Shown piece after piece: positions 7,051 to 14,065 of a DNA stretch of 16,087 nt; position 1 is the first letter of the stretch; the number at the start of each line of letters is the position of its first letter. The DNA is taken from positions 1-16,087 of the forward strand of contig JBMOIF010000050.1 in NCBI GenBank assembly GCA_049317465.1. Reading direction: 5' to 3'. The stretch is from CAIQIA01 sp049317465 (GTDB lineage: Bacteria > Cyanobacteriota > Cyanobacteriia > PCC-6307 > Cyanobiaceae). A program made the position numbers and the translations under genes. A model generated the notes under the pieces. The model saw nothing but the letters and a program-made list of their open reading frames with translations, was not told the DNA's origin and searched no databases.

Positions 7051-7517
7051 AGCGTCTGGCCCTGGCTGTTCACCCCGGGCGCCACGAGGCTGCCCGCCAT
7101 GGGCCGCCAGGCGTTCCAGTCGACCTGCAGCGGACCGTAGTTGCGCCAGTCGGGGGTGGCACTGCGCTTGGCCAGCACGGGGGGGCGCGCGGTCGCCGCG
7201 GGGGTGGTCCTGATCTCGGGCTTCATTTCGGGTTTCACCGCCGGCGCCGCGGTCGGTGCCGCGGTCGGTGTCGCCACCGCCGTCACGGCGGTGGACTCCA
7301 CGGGGCGGGTGCCGGCGGGCAGACGCAGGCTGGTGCCCCACTTGACCTTGTTGGGGTCGTCGATGGCGTTGAGGCTGATCAGGGTGGCCACGGGAATGCC
7401 GTAGAGCCTGGCGATCGAGGAGAGGGTCTCCTTCTGCTGCACCACGTGCACCGGTTCGGCGGCCCGCAGCGGCAGGACCGGCAGCAGCAGCAGCAGGGCG
7501 AGCAGGGCGCGTCGCAT
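6906..7517 (-). CDS. Secreted LysM-domain protein
   Basis: This is an exported 203-residue protein likely to bind peptidoglycan. Residues 1-20 are a signal peptide (MRR, a Leu-rich core, then LRAA before Glu21). Residues 23-67 form one LysM domain (VHVVQQKETLSSIARLYG through LISLNAIDDPNKVKWGTSLRLP). Residues 72-122 are a Thr/Ala/Pro-rich linker with a TAAPTAAP repeat. Residues 123-203 form a C-terminal domain starting PDWRNYGPLQVDWNAWRP, with two cysteines (162 and 195) that could form a disulfide; I do not recognise it as an enzyme. ATG 7517 places the signal peptide correctly. It is downstream of the aldehyde dehydrogenase on the same strand (66 nt apart), and its last 145 nt overlap the 3' end of recQ on the other strand. 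The LysM call is firm; the function is unknown. Confidence 0.9.
   Translation of the reverse strand: MRRALLALLLLLPVLPLRAAEPVHVVQQKETLSSIARLYGIPVATLISLNAIDDPNKVKWGTSLRLPAGTRPVESTAVTAVATPTAAPTAAPAVKPEMKPEIRTTPAATARPPVLAKRSATPDWRNYGPLQVDWNAWRPMAGSLVAPGVNSQGQTLYVAVNCGARRLNVTGPSGAWKTWDAPRESFEQELLGATCRDTSLTGG
7246..7269. repeat. 12-bp tandem repeat x2 in the LysM linker
   Basis: GCCGCGGTCGGT occurs twice in a row (7246-7257 and 7258-7269). On the minus strand it encodes the repeated TAAP units of the linker between the LysM domain and the C-terminal domain. Its unit length is a multiple of three, so copy-number change would keep the frame. Confidence 0.85.
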
Positions 7518-7559
7518 GGCGTGGGGACGGAAGGGGGGATGCGCCGCACCATAAGGAGC

Positions 7560-7576
7560 CTGGCGCGTTGCGCCAG
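7560..7576. repeat. Hairpin between aldehyde dehydrogenase and LysM gene
   Basis: A perfect 7-bp stem, CTGGCGC (7560-7566) and GCGCCAG (7570-7576), with a GTT loop, lies 8 nt after the aldehyde dehydrogenase stop. On the minus strand it is followed by GCTCCTTATGG, not a T-run, so it is at best a weak terminator. It may separate the two genes or protect the upstream transcript's 3' end. A TATGGT just after it is a weak -10 candidate for the LysM gene. Confidence 0.4.
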
Positions 7577-7583
7577 TCCCCCG

Positions 7584-8933
7584 TCAGGGCAACCGTCGGG
7601 CCAGACCCAGCCGGTTGCCGTAGGGCGGATAGCGCAGTGGCACATCCCATCCCGCGGGGCGGGCCAGCACGGTGCGGAGGTTGGAGAAGGTGTCGAAACC
7701 GGCCTGGCCGTGGCAGCGGCCGTGGCCGCTGGGGCCCACGCCTCCGAACGGCAGGGTGGGCGCCGCCGCCTGCAGCACCACATCGTTGAACACCACGCTG
7801 CCGGAGCGGGTGCGGCGCAGCACCGCCTCCCGGGCGGCGACGCTGCGGCTGAACAGATAGATGGCCAGCGGCTGGGGCTGCTGGCCGATGCGCTCCAGAC
7901 CCTCCTCCAGGTCGGCGATGGGCAGCACAGGCAGCACCGGGCCGAAGATCTCTTCCTGCAGCAGTGGATGGTCGGCGCCGCAGCGCACCACCGTGGGGGC
8001 CAGGTAGCGGCTTTCCCGGTCGCCGCTGCCGCCGCAGAGCACCTCGGCCCCCTGCAGCAGCCCCTGCAGCCGGTCGTGGTGGGCGGTGCTCACCACGCGT
8101 CCGTAATCCGGTGACTGCTGGGGATCGGGGCCATAGGCCACGCCGATGGCCTCCACCAGGGCCTGTTCCAGCGGCTGGCGCAGCCCCGGTGTCACCAGCA
8201 CGTGGTCAGGGGCCAGGCAGGTCTGGCCGGCATTGAGGAAGCGGCCCCAGACGATGCGGCGGGCGGCGACCGGCAGGTCGGCGTCGTCGAGCACCAGGCA
8301 GGGATTGCGCCCCCCCAGTTCCAGCGTCACGGGCGTGAGCTGACGGGCTGCCGCGGCCATCACCTCGCGGCCCACGGCCGTGCCACCGGTGAAGAACACA
8401 TGGTCGAAGGGTTCCTGCAGCCACTGCCGGGCCGTGGCGGCATCCCCCGTGACCACCTGCACCACATCGGCGGGCAGGTGCCTGGGCAGCACCTCGGCCA
8501 GCAGGGCCGCCACGGCCGGGGCATGCTCCGACGGCTTGAGCACCGCGGTGTTGCCTGCCGCCAGGGCCGAGATCAGCGGGTCGAGGCTGAGCAGGAACGG
8601 GTAGTTCCAGGGCGCCAGGATCAGCACACAGCCGAGGGGCTCCGGCTGGAGCCAGGCCCGGGCCGGCCACTGCAGCAGTCCCGTCCGCAGCGGGCGTCGG
8701 GCCATCCAGGCCCGCAGGCGCCGTCGGGTGAGGATCAGCTCGTCCCGCACCCCGCGCCACTCGATCCAGGCCTCGAGCGGTGGTCGGCCCAGGTCGTCGT
8801 GCAGGGCCTGCAGCAGGGGCTGCTCCACCGCCTGCAGCAGCTCCGCCAGCCGCTGCAGCTGCTGCAGCCGCCAGGCCACACCGCGGGTGGTTCCCGCCAG
8901 CACGGGTTCGCGCAGGGGGGTGAGGGCTGTCAT
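7584..8933 (-). CDS. NAD(P)-dependent aldehyde dehydrogenase, ALDH3-like
   Basis: This 449-residue enzyme oxidises aldehydes to carboxylic acids. It has APWNYPF with the oxyanion Asn110, LKPSE with the cofactor-binding Lys133, FTGGTAVG (181-188), the general base Glu205 in LELGGRNP, the nucleophile Cys239 in NAGQTCLAPDHVL, and EEIFGPVLPV. The short length and the PWNYP and GQTCLAPD forms match the class 3/fatty aldehyde branch rather than the 480-500-residue classes. Cyanobacterial members of this branch (AldE type) act on fatty aldehydes, but the substrate here is inferred. No membrane anchor is seen at the C-terminus. ATG 8933 is the likely start. It diverges from the transporter operon across 73 bp and lies upstream of the LysM gene. 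Confidence 0.94.
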   Translation of the reverse strand: MTALTPLREPVLAGTTRGVAWRLQQLQRLAELLQAVEQPLLQALHDDLGRPPLEAWIEWRGVRDELILTRRRLRAWMARRPLRTGLLQWPARAWLQPEPLGCVLILAPWNYPFLLSLDPLISALAAGNTAVLKPSEHAPAVAALLAEVLPRHLPADVVQVVTGDAATARQWLQEPFDHVFFTGGTAVGREVMAAAARQLTPVTLELGGRNPCLVLDDADLPVAARRIVWGRFLNAGQTCLAPDHVLVTPGLRQPLEQALVEAIGVAYGPDPQQSPDYGRVVSTAHHDRLQGLLQGAEVLCGGSGDRESRYLAPTVVRCGADHPLLQEEIFGPVLPVLPIADLEEGLERIGQQPQPLAIYLFSRSVAAREAVLRRTRSGSVVFNDVVLQAAAPTLPFGGVGPSGHGRCHGQAGFDTFSNLRTVLARPAGWDVPLRYPPYGNRLGLARRLP

Positions 8934-9006
8934 GGAAGCGGTTCATGGCGAGCCCCATGCTGGCCGCCACGCTCTAGTCTCCGGCGCAATCCAACGTTCA
9001 GCTTTC

Positions 9007-10068
9007 ATGCGGCGCCTTTTCCAGCGGCTGCTGCCCGCCGTGGCGGCGGCGGCCCTGCTCCCCCTGGCGGGTTGCGGCGGCGGCGACACCGGCATCGGCG
9101 GTGGCCGGCTGGCGGCGATCAAGGCCCGCGGTCAGCTGATCTGCGGCGTCGACGGCAAGCTTCCCGGGTTCAGCTACCAGGACCAGGGCAAGTACGTCGG
9201 CATCGACGTCGATGTCTGTCGGGCTCTGGCGGCGGCCCTGTTCAACGACCCGAACAAGGTCGAGTTCCGCGAACTCACCTCCAGCGAGCGTTTCACGGCC
9301 CTGGCCAGTGGTGAGATCGACGTGCTGTCGCGCAACACCACCTACACCCTCAGCCGCGATGCGGCCGGCGGCAACGGCCTTGATTTCGGTCCCACCATCT
9401 ATTTCGACGGCCAGGGGGTGATGGTGCCCCGGGCCAGCGGCATCACCAACCTCAAGGGTCTGGCGGGCAAGACCATCTGCGTCGAGAACGGCACCACCAC
9501 CGAGCTGAACCTGGCCGACCGCTTCCGCGAGCAGGCCATTCCATACACCCCGGTCAAGTACCAGACCGGCGACCAGACCTACGGCGCCTATCTGCAGGGC
9601 CGCTGCGCCGCCGTCACCAGCGACCGTTCGCAGCTGGCGGCCAAGAAGACCAGCTTCCCCGACCCCGAGGCCCATGGGCTGCTGCCCGAGGTGCTCAGCA
9701 AGGAGCCCCTGGGCCCCGTGACCGTCAACAACGATTCGGCCCTGGCCGATGCCCTGCGCTGGGTGGTGTTCGCCACCATGCAGGCCGAGGAGTCGGGCAT
9801 CACCGCCGCGAATCTCAAGGAAAAACTGGCCTTCGCCCGGGCCAATCCCAACCAGGCCGACCTGCGCCGCTTCCTGGGGGTGGAGGGCGAGTTCGGCAAA
9901 CAGCTGGGGCTCCCGGCCGATTTCGTGCCGCGGGTGCTCACGGCCGTGGGCAACTACGGCGAGATGTTCGAGCGCAACGTCGGTCAGGGGTCGAAGCTCA
10001 AGCTTGACCGTGGCCTCAACCGCTCCTACCGGCAGGGCGGCCTGATCTATTCCCCGCCCTTCCGGTGA
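9007..10068 (+). CDS. Amino-acid ABC transporter substrate-binding lipoprotein
   Basis: This 353-residue periplasmic solute-binding protein belongs to the polar amino acid (AapJ/BztA-like) family. Residues 1-22 are a lipoprotein signal with lipobox LAGC (Cys23), followed by a Gly-rich stretch. The binding fold begins LAAIKARGQLICGVDGKLPGF and contains GIDVDVCRALAAALF, SSERFTALASGEIDVLSRNTT, the hinge region ITNLKGLAGKTICVENGTTTE and a C-terminal NYGEMFERNVGQ. Family members carry L-amino acids such as Glu, Gln, Asp, Asn or basic ones; the ligand cannot be read from the sequence. ATG 9007 gives a proper signal peptide; no clear Shine-Dalgarno site precedes it. The 73-bp upstream region holds only a weak TAGTCT -10 candidate (8975-8980), and I see no GTA-N8-TAC NtcA box. 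Its TGA overlaps the next GTG (GTGA). Confidence 0.94.
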   Translation: MRRLFQRLLPAVAAAALLPLAGCGGGDTGIGGGRLAAIKARGQLICGVDGKLPGFSYQDQGKYVGIDVDVCRALAAALFNDPNKVEFRELTSSERFTALASGEIDVLSRNTTYTLSRDAAGGNGLDFGPTIYFDGQGVMVPRASGITNLKGLAGKTICVENGTTTELNLADRFREQAIPYTPVKYQTGDQTYGAYLQGRCAAVTSDRSQLAAKKTSFPDPEAHGLLPEVLSKEPLGPVTVNNDSALADALRWVVFATMQAEESGITAANLKEKLAFARANPNQADLRRFLGVEGEFGKQLGLPADFVPRVLTAVGNYGEMFERNVGQGSKLKLDRGLNRSYRQGGLIYSPPFR

Positions 10069-11015
10069 GCGCCCTCCCCTGGTGGCGTGACCGGCGGCGG
10101 CTGGGCTGGCTGATCCAGCTGGCGGTGGGTCTGACCGTGCTGCTGGCCATCGCCCTGCTGCTCGGCAACCTCGAACGCAATCTCACCCGCGCCGGCCTGC
10201 GGCTGTCCTTCAGCTGGCTCAATGACCCGGCCGGCTTCGACATCGCCGAGACGGTGCTGCCCTACACCGCCCAGAGCTCGTATGCGATGGGACTGCTGGC
10301 CGGTTTCGCCAACACCCTGCGGGTGGTGGTGGTCGGCCTGGTGCTGGCGACGGTGCTCGGGGTGGCCAGCGGTGCCGCCAGCCTCAACCGCAACCCGCTT
10401 CTGGCCGGCGTGATGCGCACCTATGTCGAGGTGGTCCGCAACGTGCCGCTGCTGCTGCAGCTGGTGTTCTGGTACTTCGCCGTCTTCCTGGCCCTGCCCT
10501 CCGCCGCCGAGGCCGTGCGGCTGCCTGGCCTGACCCTCGCCAAGAGCGGCGTCTTCCTGGGCACGGTGAGCCTCGTCAACGGCGAGCTGAGCGGCGGCTG
10601 GCGCCTGTCGCTCGAACTGGCGGCCCTGCTCACCGGTCTGGTGGTCTATTCGGGGGCCTTCATCGCCGAGGTGGTGCGGGGCGGGATCATCTCGGTGCCC
10701 AGGGGCCAGTGGGAGGCCGCCGCCTCCCTGGGCCTGAAGCCCTTCACCATCCTGCGGCAGGTGGTGCTGCCCCAGGCCCTGGGCGTGATCGTGCCCGGCC
10801 TCAACAGCCAATACATCTCGCTGGCCAAGAACTCGTCCCTGGCGGTGGCCATCGGCTACCCCGACCTCTACGCCGTGGCCGAGACCACCCTCAACCAGAC
10901 CGGTCGCGGCATCGAGGTGTTCCTGATCCTGCTCACGGTGTACCTGGGCCTCGACCTCGGCATCTCGCTGGTGATGAACAGGGTGTCCCACCTCGTGAGG
11001 ATCCGGGAACGATGA
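10065..11015 (+). CDS. Amino-acid ABC transporter permease 1 (AapQ-like)
   Basis: This is the first inner-membrane permease of the importer. It has 316 residues with one N-terminal transmembrane segment (about 14-34), then a roughly 40-residue polar loop, then the core helices from about residue 74. The EAA coupling motif is at about 201-239 (AEVVRGGIISVPRGQWEAAASLG and RQVVLPQAL), which contacts the ATPase. NSQYISLAKNSSLAVAIGYPDL is typical of HisM/AapQ permeases. The periplasmic loop is shorter than in the roughly 400-residue AapQ of rhizobia. GTG 10065 overlaps the lipoprotein stop by four bases, and the TGA overlaps the next ATG by four, so translation is probably coupled along the operon. 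Confidence 0.94.
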   Translation: MSALPWWRDRRRLGWLIQLAVGLTVLLAIALLLGNLERNLTRAGLRLSFSWLNDPAGFDIAETVLPYTAQSSYAMGLLAGFANTLRVVVVGLVLATVLGVASGAASLNRNPLLAGVMRTYVEVVRNVPLLLQLVFWYFAVFLALPSAAEAVRLPGLTLAKSGVFLGTVSLVNGELSGGWRLSLELAALLTGLVVYSGAFIAEVVRGGIISVPRGQWEAAASLGLKPFTILRQVVLPQALGVIVPGLNSQYISLAKNSSLAVAIGYPDLYAVAETTLNQTGRGIEVFLILLTVYLGLDLGISLVMNRVSHLVRIRER

Positions 11016-12223
11016 AGCGACCGCCGATGGGGCCCTGGCGGGCCCTCTTCGCCACCCCTGCCGACGCCGCCCTCACGGGGGTGCTCGTGCTCGTGCTCGG
11101 CTGGGCCGGCTGGGGGATTCTCGGGTGGGCCTTCGGCCGTGCCCAGTGGCTGGTGGTGCGTGCCAATGCCGCCACCCTGATGGTGGGCCGTTACCCCGAG
11201 CCCCAGCAGTGGCGCCTCTGGCTGCTGCTCGGCATGCTCGTGAGCCTTGCGGGCGTCAGCTGGGGCCTGCTGCGCGGTCCAGGGCGCTGGCCCCGCAACG
11301 ACCGGTTCGCTGTCGCAGGACTGGGCGTTGCCACCCTGGTGCTGCCCCCCCTGCTGGCCCTGGGCGCCGCCAACCAACTGCGGCTGCTGCTGCTGTTCGC
11401 GCTGCTGCTGCTGCTGCGCTGGGCCCTGGCCCACTGGAGCAACCACGATGGCGTGCGGCGGCTCTCCCGCGCCTGGGGGGCCGTCTGGGCTGTGGCTTAC
11501 CTGGTCGGCCTCTGGCTGATCGCCGGCGGCCTCGGGTTACCGACGGTTCGCCCCGCCGACTGGGGCGGCTGGATGTTCACCCTGCTGATCACCAGCCTTA
11601 CCCTGCTGCTGGCCCTGCCCCTGGGGGTGCTGCTCGCCCTTGGCCGCCGCAGCGAACTGCCCCTGCTGCGCTGGCTGTCGGTGGTGTACATCGAGCTGAT
11701 CCGCGGGGCCCCGCTGATCACGCTGCTGTTTCTGGGCCAGAACCTGGTGGGCTTTCTGGTGCCCGGCGGCCTGGCCCCCGACCGGGTGTGGCGGGCCGCG
11801 GCGGTTCTCACCGGCTTCGCCGCCGCCTACCTGGCCGAGGCCGTGCGCGGGGGGCTGACCGCCGTGCCCCGAGGACAGATGGAGGCGGCCCGCTCCCTGG
11901 GGCTGTCGTCGGCCCTCACGATTCGCCACGTGCTGCTGCCCCAGGCCCTGCGGGTGGCCCTGCCGGCGATGGTGGGCCAGTGCATCGCCCTGCTGCAGGA
12001 CACGACGCTGCTGTCGATCATCGGCCTGTTCGACCTGCTGGGCACCGCCCGCAGTGTGCTGGCGAATCCAGACTGGCTGGGCCGTTATGCCGAGGTTTAT
12101 CTCGTGCTGGCGGTGCTCTACTGGTGCTCCTGCGCCGCCCTGTCCATGGGCAGCCGCGCCCTGGAGCAGCGGCTGTCGATCAGCCGCGACCGCCCCACCG
12201 TTCCTTCCCCAACCTCAGCCTGA
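11012..12223 (+). CDS. Amino-acid ABC transporter permease 2 (AapM-like)
   Basis: This is the second inner-membrane permease, 403 residues. It carries extra N-terminal helices (about 20-40, 68-85, 99-118 and 122-140) before the conserved permease core from about residue 186. The EAA motif is at about 275-313 (AEAVRGGLTAVPRGQMEAARSLG and RHVLLPQAL), followed by VGQCIALLQDTTLLSIIGLFDLL, the AapM/GlnP signature. The start is ATG 11012, overlapping the previous TGA; the open frame runs upstream to 10709 only as a shadow of permease 1. The segment about 122-140 is an unusually leucine-dense helix encoded by CTG repeats. Together the two permeases probably form the heterodimeric pore. Confidence 0.94.
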   Translation: MKRPPMGPWRALFATPADAALTGVLVLVLGWAGWGILGWAFGRAQWLVVRANAATLMVGRYPEPQQWRLWLLLGMLVSLAGVSWGLLRGPGRWPRNDRFAVAGLGVATLVLPPLLALGAANQLRLLLLFALLLLLRWALAHWSNHDGVRRLSRAWGAVWAVAYLVGLWLIAGGLGLPTVRPADWGGWMFTLLITSLTLLLALPLGVLLALGRRSELPLLRWLSVVYIELIRGAPLITLLFLGQNLVGFLVPGGLAPDRVWRAAAVLTGFAAAYLAEAVRGGLTAVPRGQMEAARSLGLSSALTIRHVLLPQALRVALPAMVGQCIALLQDTTLLSIIGLFDLLGTARSVLANPDWLGRYAEVYLVLAVLYWCSCAALSMGSRALEQRLSISRDRPTVPSPTSA

Positions 12224-12225
12224 CG

Positions 12226-12975
12226 ATGAGCCGCGACGACAGCCCGCTGATGATCGAGGCCTGCGGGGTGCAGAAGTGGTACCCCAACGGTTTCCACGTG
12301 CTGCGGGGGGCCGACCTGGAGGTGCGGCGGGGCGAACGGGTGGTGATCATGGGCCCGTCGGGGTCGGGCAAGAGCACGTTCCTGCGCACCTTCAACGCCC
12401 TGGAGGATTACCAGGAGGGGCAGGTGGTGGTCGATGGGATGCTGCTCGACGAAGACCTGCGCCACATCGACGCCATCCGCCGCGAGGTGGGCATGGTGTT
12501 TCAGCAGTTCAACCTGTTTCCGCACCTGTCGGTGCTCGACAATCTGATGCTGGCCCCCGTGAAGGTGCGCCGCCGCCCCCGGGCGGAGGTGCGTCGTCAG
12601 GCCCTCGACCTGCTGGAGCGGGTGGGAATCCATGCCCAGGCCGACCGCTTCCCCGGTCAGCTCTCGGGGGGACAGCAGCAGCGGGTGGCGATTGCCCGTG
12701 CCCTGTGCATGGAGCCGCGCATCATGCTGTTCGACGAGCCCACCAGTGCCCTCGACCCCGAGATGGTGCGCGAGGTGCTGGATGTGATGAAGCAGCTGGC
12801 GGCCGATGGCATGACGATGGTGGTGGTGACCCATGAGGTGGGATTCGCCCGCGAGGTGGCCGATCGGGTGGTGCTGATGGACGAGGGCGTGGTGGTGGAG
12901 CAGGCGACACCGACGGCCTTTTTCGGGGCGCCGCAGCAGGAGCGCACCCGCCGGTTTCTGGCCCAGATTCTCTGA
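12226..12975 (+). CDS. Amino-acid ABC transporter ATP-binding protein
   Basis: This is the ATPase that powers the importer, at the cytoplasmic face. It has 249 residues with Walker A GPSGSGKST (43-51), Q-loop VFQQFNLFPH (Gln93), signature LSGGQ (146-150), Walker B IMLFDE (166-171) with EPTSALDPE, and H-loop His203 in VTHEVGFA. The sequence closely fits the AapP/GlnQ/HisP group. ATG 12226 lies 2 nt after the permease stop; ATG 12250 (MIEACGVQKWY) would give 241 residues and matches the usual start of homologues, so the true start is open. It completes a lipoprotein-permease-permease-ATPase set that needs nothing else for function. Confidence 0.96.
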   Translation: MSRDDSPLMIEACGVQKWYPNGFHVLRGADLEVRRGERVVIMGPSGSGKSTFLRTFNALEDYQEGQVVVDGMLLDEDLRHIDAIRREVGMVFQQFNLFPHLSVLDNLMLAPVKVRRRPRAEVRRQALDLLERVGIHAQADRFPGQLSGGQQQRVAIARALCMEPRIMLFDEPTSALDPEMVREVLDVMKQLAADGMTMVVVTHEVGFAREVADRVVLMDEGVVVEQATPTAFFGAPQQERTRRFLAQIL

Positions 12976-12987
12976 GTGGTTCAGCCT

Positions 12988-13005
12988 CATTTTTCTCAGA
13001 AAATG
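12988..13005. promoter_or_regulatory. A+T-rich dyad upstream of the first LysR-like gene
   Basis: CATTTTTCTCAGAAAATG has perfect 6-bp arms (CATTTT and AAAATG) and a 6-nt centre; it is strikingly A+T-rich for this DNA. It lies 13 nt after the ATPase stop and about 95 nt before the TTG at 13099. No T-run follows, so it is not a terminator. It fits the loose T-N11-A pattern of LysR-type operators, which suggests autoregulation, but this is inference. Confidence 0.35.
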
Positions 13006-13098
13006 ATCCCCGTGCTGGGCTTTGTGGCCCGTGCGGTCTCGCTCCGTGTTTCAAGGTTCACTGGCTGAGAGAATGCAGGGGTCTGCATCGGCAGCTGC

Positions 13099-13974
13099 TT
13101 GCTCGACGCTGAGACCCTGGAATCCTTCGACCATCTGATCTGGCGCGGTTCCGGCCATGCCGCCGCCGCTGCCCTCAACCGCAGCCAGAGCAGCGTCAAC
13201 CGTCACACCCGCGAGGTGCAGCGGCTGTTCGGGCTGGAGCTGAAGCGCCTCGGCGGTGACTGGCACGTGCTGGGCGACCCGTCACTGCTGCGGCTCGAAC
13301 GGGAGGTGCACCAGCGTTTCCGTCTGCGCCGGGGCCAGCGGCTGAGGCTGGAGGCGGCCTACTGGTGGCGCCAGAGCCTTGAGGCCTGCCCGCCGCCGGG
13401 CTGGTGCTTGGGACGCTTCGATCTGGCGGGCCCCCGGCGGCCGGTGCAGCTGCTCAAGGAGCGGGTCATCGATGCCTGGCTCTATGCCGACCCCGATCTG
13501 CCCGACCACGATCCCGAGATGGTGGTGCTGCGCTTCTCCGATGCGGCCATCCAGCTGATCGCCGATCCGCGTCATCCCCTGCAGCAGCAGAGCGGTATGA
13601 AGCTCGACGACACGAGCGCCTTTCCCACCCTCGCCCTGCCGGATGAGCTGCTGCCCGAGGCGGCTAGGGCCTTCCGCGCCCTCGGCCTCTGGAGCACCCC
13701 CTCCCGCATGGCCCGCTACGACTTCGACCGCTGGGAGGGCCTCTGCGAAGACGCGGTCACGATCGGCTACGGCTTCGGTCTGTCGCTCGAGGTGCAGCCC
13801 GCCCTGCGGCCCCTGTCCCTGTCCCTGCCGTTGCGCACGAGCGATGCGCTGATCCTGCGGGGGGATGTCGCCGACCAGCTGGCGTTCGGGCTGCTGCTGC
13901 GCGATCTGCGCCGCCGCACGGTTCATCATGCCGTTGGCCATCTCGATTACCAGCTGATCGACAGCCCTGATTAG
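13099..13974 (+). CDS. LysR-type HTH protein, tandem copy 1
   Basis: This is a putative DNA-binding regulator of 291 residues. Residues about 5-60 form a LysR-type winged helix-turn-helix (TLESFDHLIWRGSGHAAAAALNRSQ, then SSVNRHTREVQRLFG). The rest has a conserved block YWWRQSLEACPPPGW (88-102), RPVQLLKERVIDAWLYADPD (114-133) and TIGYGFGLSL (221-230). I do not recognise this as a standard LysR effector domain, although its length is LysR-like. It aligns almost without gaps with the next gene, about 55% identical by my count. TTG 13099 is the only usable start: no ATG or GTG occurs between it and the in-frame stop at 13066, and the HTH begins immediately. It lies 123 nt after the transporter ATPase. 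Target genes and effector are unknown; the adjacent transporter is the natural first candidate. Confidence 0.82.
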   Translation: MLDAETLESFDHLIWRGSGHAAAAALNRSQSSVNRHTREVQRLFGLELKRLGGDWHVLGDPSLLRLEREVHQRFRLRRGQRLRLEAAYWWRQSLEACPPPGWCLGRFDLAGPRRPVQLLKERVIDAWLYADPDLPDHDPEMVVLRFSDAAIQLIADPRHPLQQQSGMKLDDTSAFPTLALPDELLPEAARAFRALGLWSTPSRMARYDFDRWEGLCEDAVTIGYGFGLSLEVQPALRPLSLSLPLRTSDALILRGDVADQLAFGLLLRDLRRRTVHHAVGHLDYQLIDSPD

Positions 13975-13984
13975 TCGACTTCTG

Positions 13985-13990
13985 CATAAT
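13985..13990 (+). promoter_or_regulatory. Candidate -10 element before LysR-like copy 2
   Basis: CATAAT matches five of six positions of the bacterial -10 consensus. It lies 11 nt after the stop of the first LysR-like gene and about 75 nt before the TTG of the second. I see no -35 element at 17 nt, which is common in cyanobacterial type 2 promoters. It could give the second copy its own transcript. Confidence 0.3.
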
Positions 13991-14030
13991 CCGACCGCAA
14001 ACCTGAGGCGCCCATGAAAGACGGGCGGCG

Positions 14031-14053
14031 CTCTGGAAATAATTCCTGCAGAG
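14031..14053. promoter_or_regulatory. Imperfect dyad before LysR-like copy 2
   Basis: CTCTG (14031-14035) and CAGAG (14049-14053) are inverted arms around a smaller GGAA/TTCC dyad, GGAAATAATTCC (14035-14046). The structure ends 12 nt before the TTG at 14066 and downstream of the -10 candidate, so it would sit in the leader or act as an operator. It does not resemble the dyad upstream of the first copy. Confidence 0.3.
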
Positions 14054-14065
14054 CTCTTAGCGATC

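Noticed and set aside
7275..7293. Inverted repeat CACCGCCGTCACGGCGGTG in the LysM gene
   Set aside because: The 9-bp arms fall in the Ala/Thr/Pro linker codons; at this G+C content such dyads are expected by chance and there is no sign of function.
8934..9006. Nitrogen-control (NtcA) site before the transporter operon
   Set aside because: No GTA-N8-TAC match is present in the 73-bp region, and the promoter candidates are weak.
10709..11011. Upstream extension of the permease 2 frame
   Set aside because: It is a shadow of permease 1; ATG 11012 overlaps the previous stop and starts a normal permease.
11125..12225. Upstream extension of the ATPase frame
   Set aside because: It is a low-complexity shadow of permease 2 with no domain; ABC ATPase homology starts near MIEACGVQKWY.
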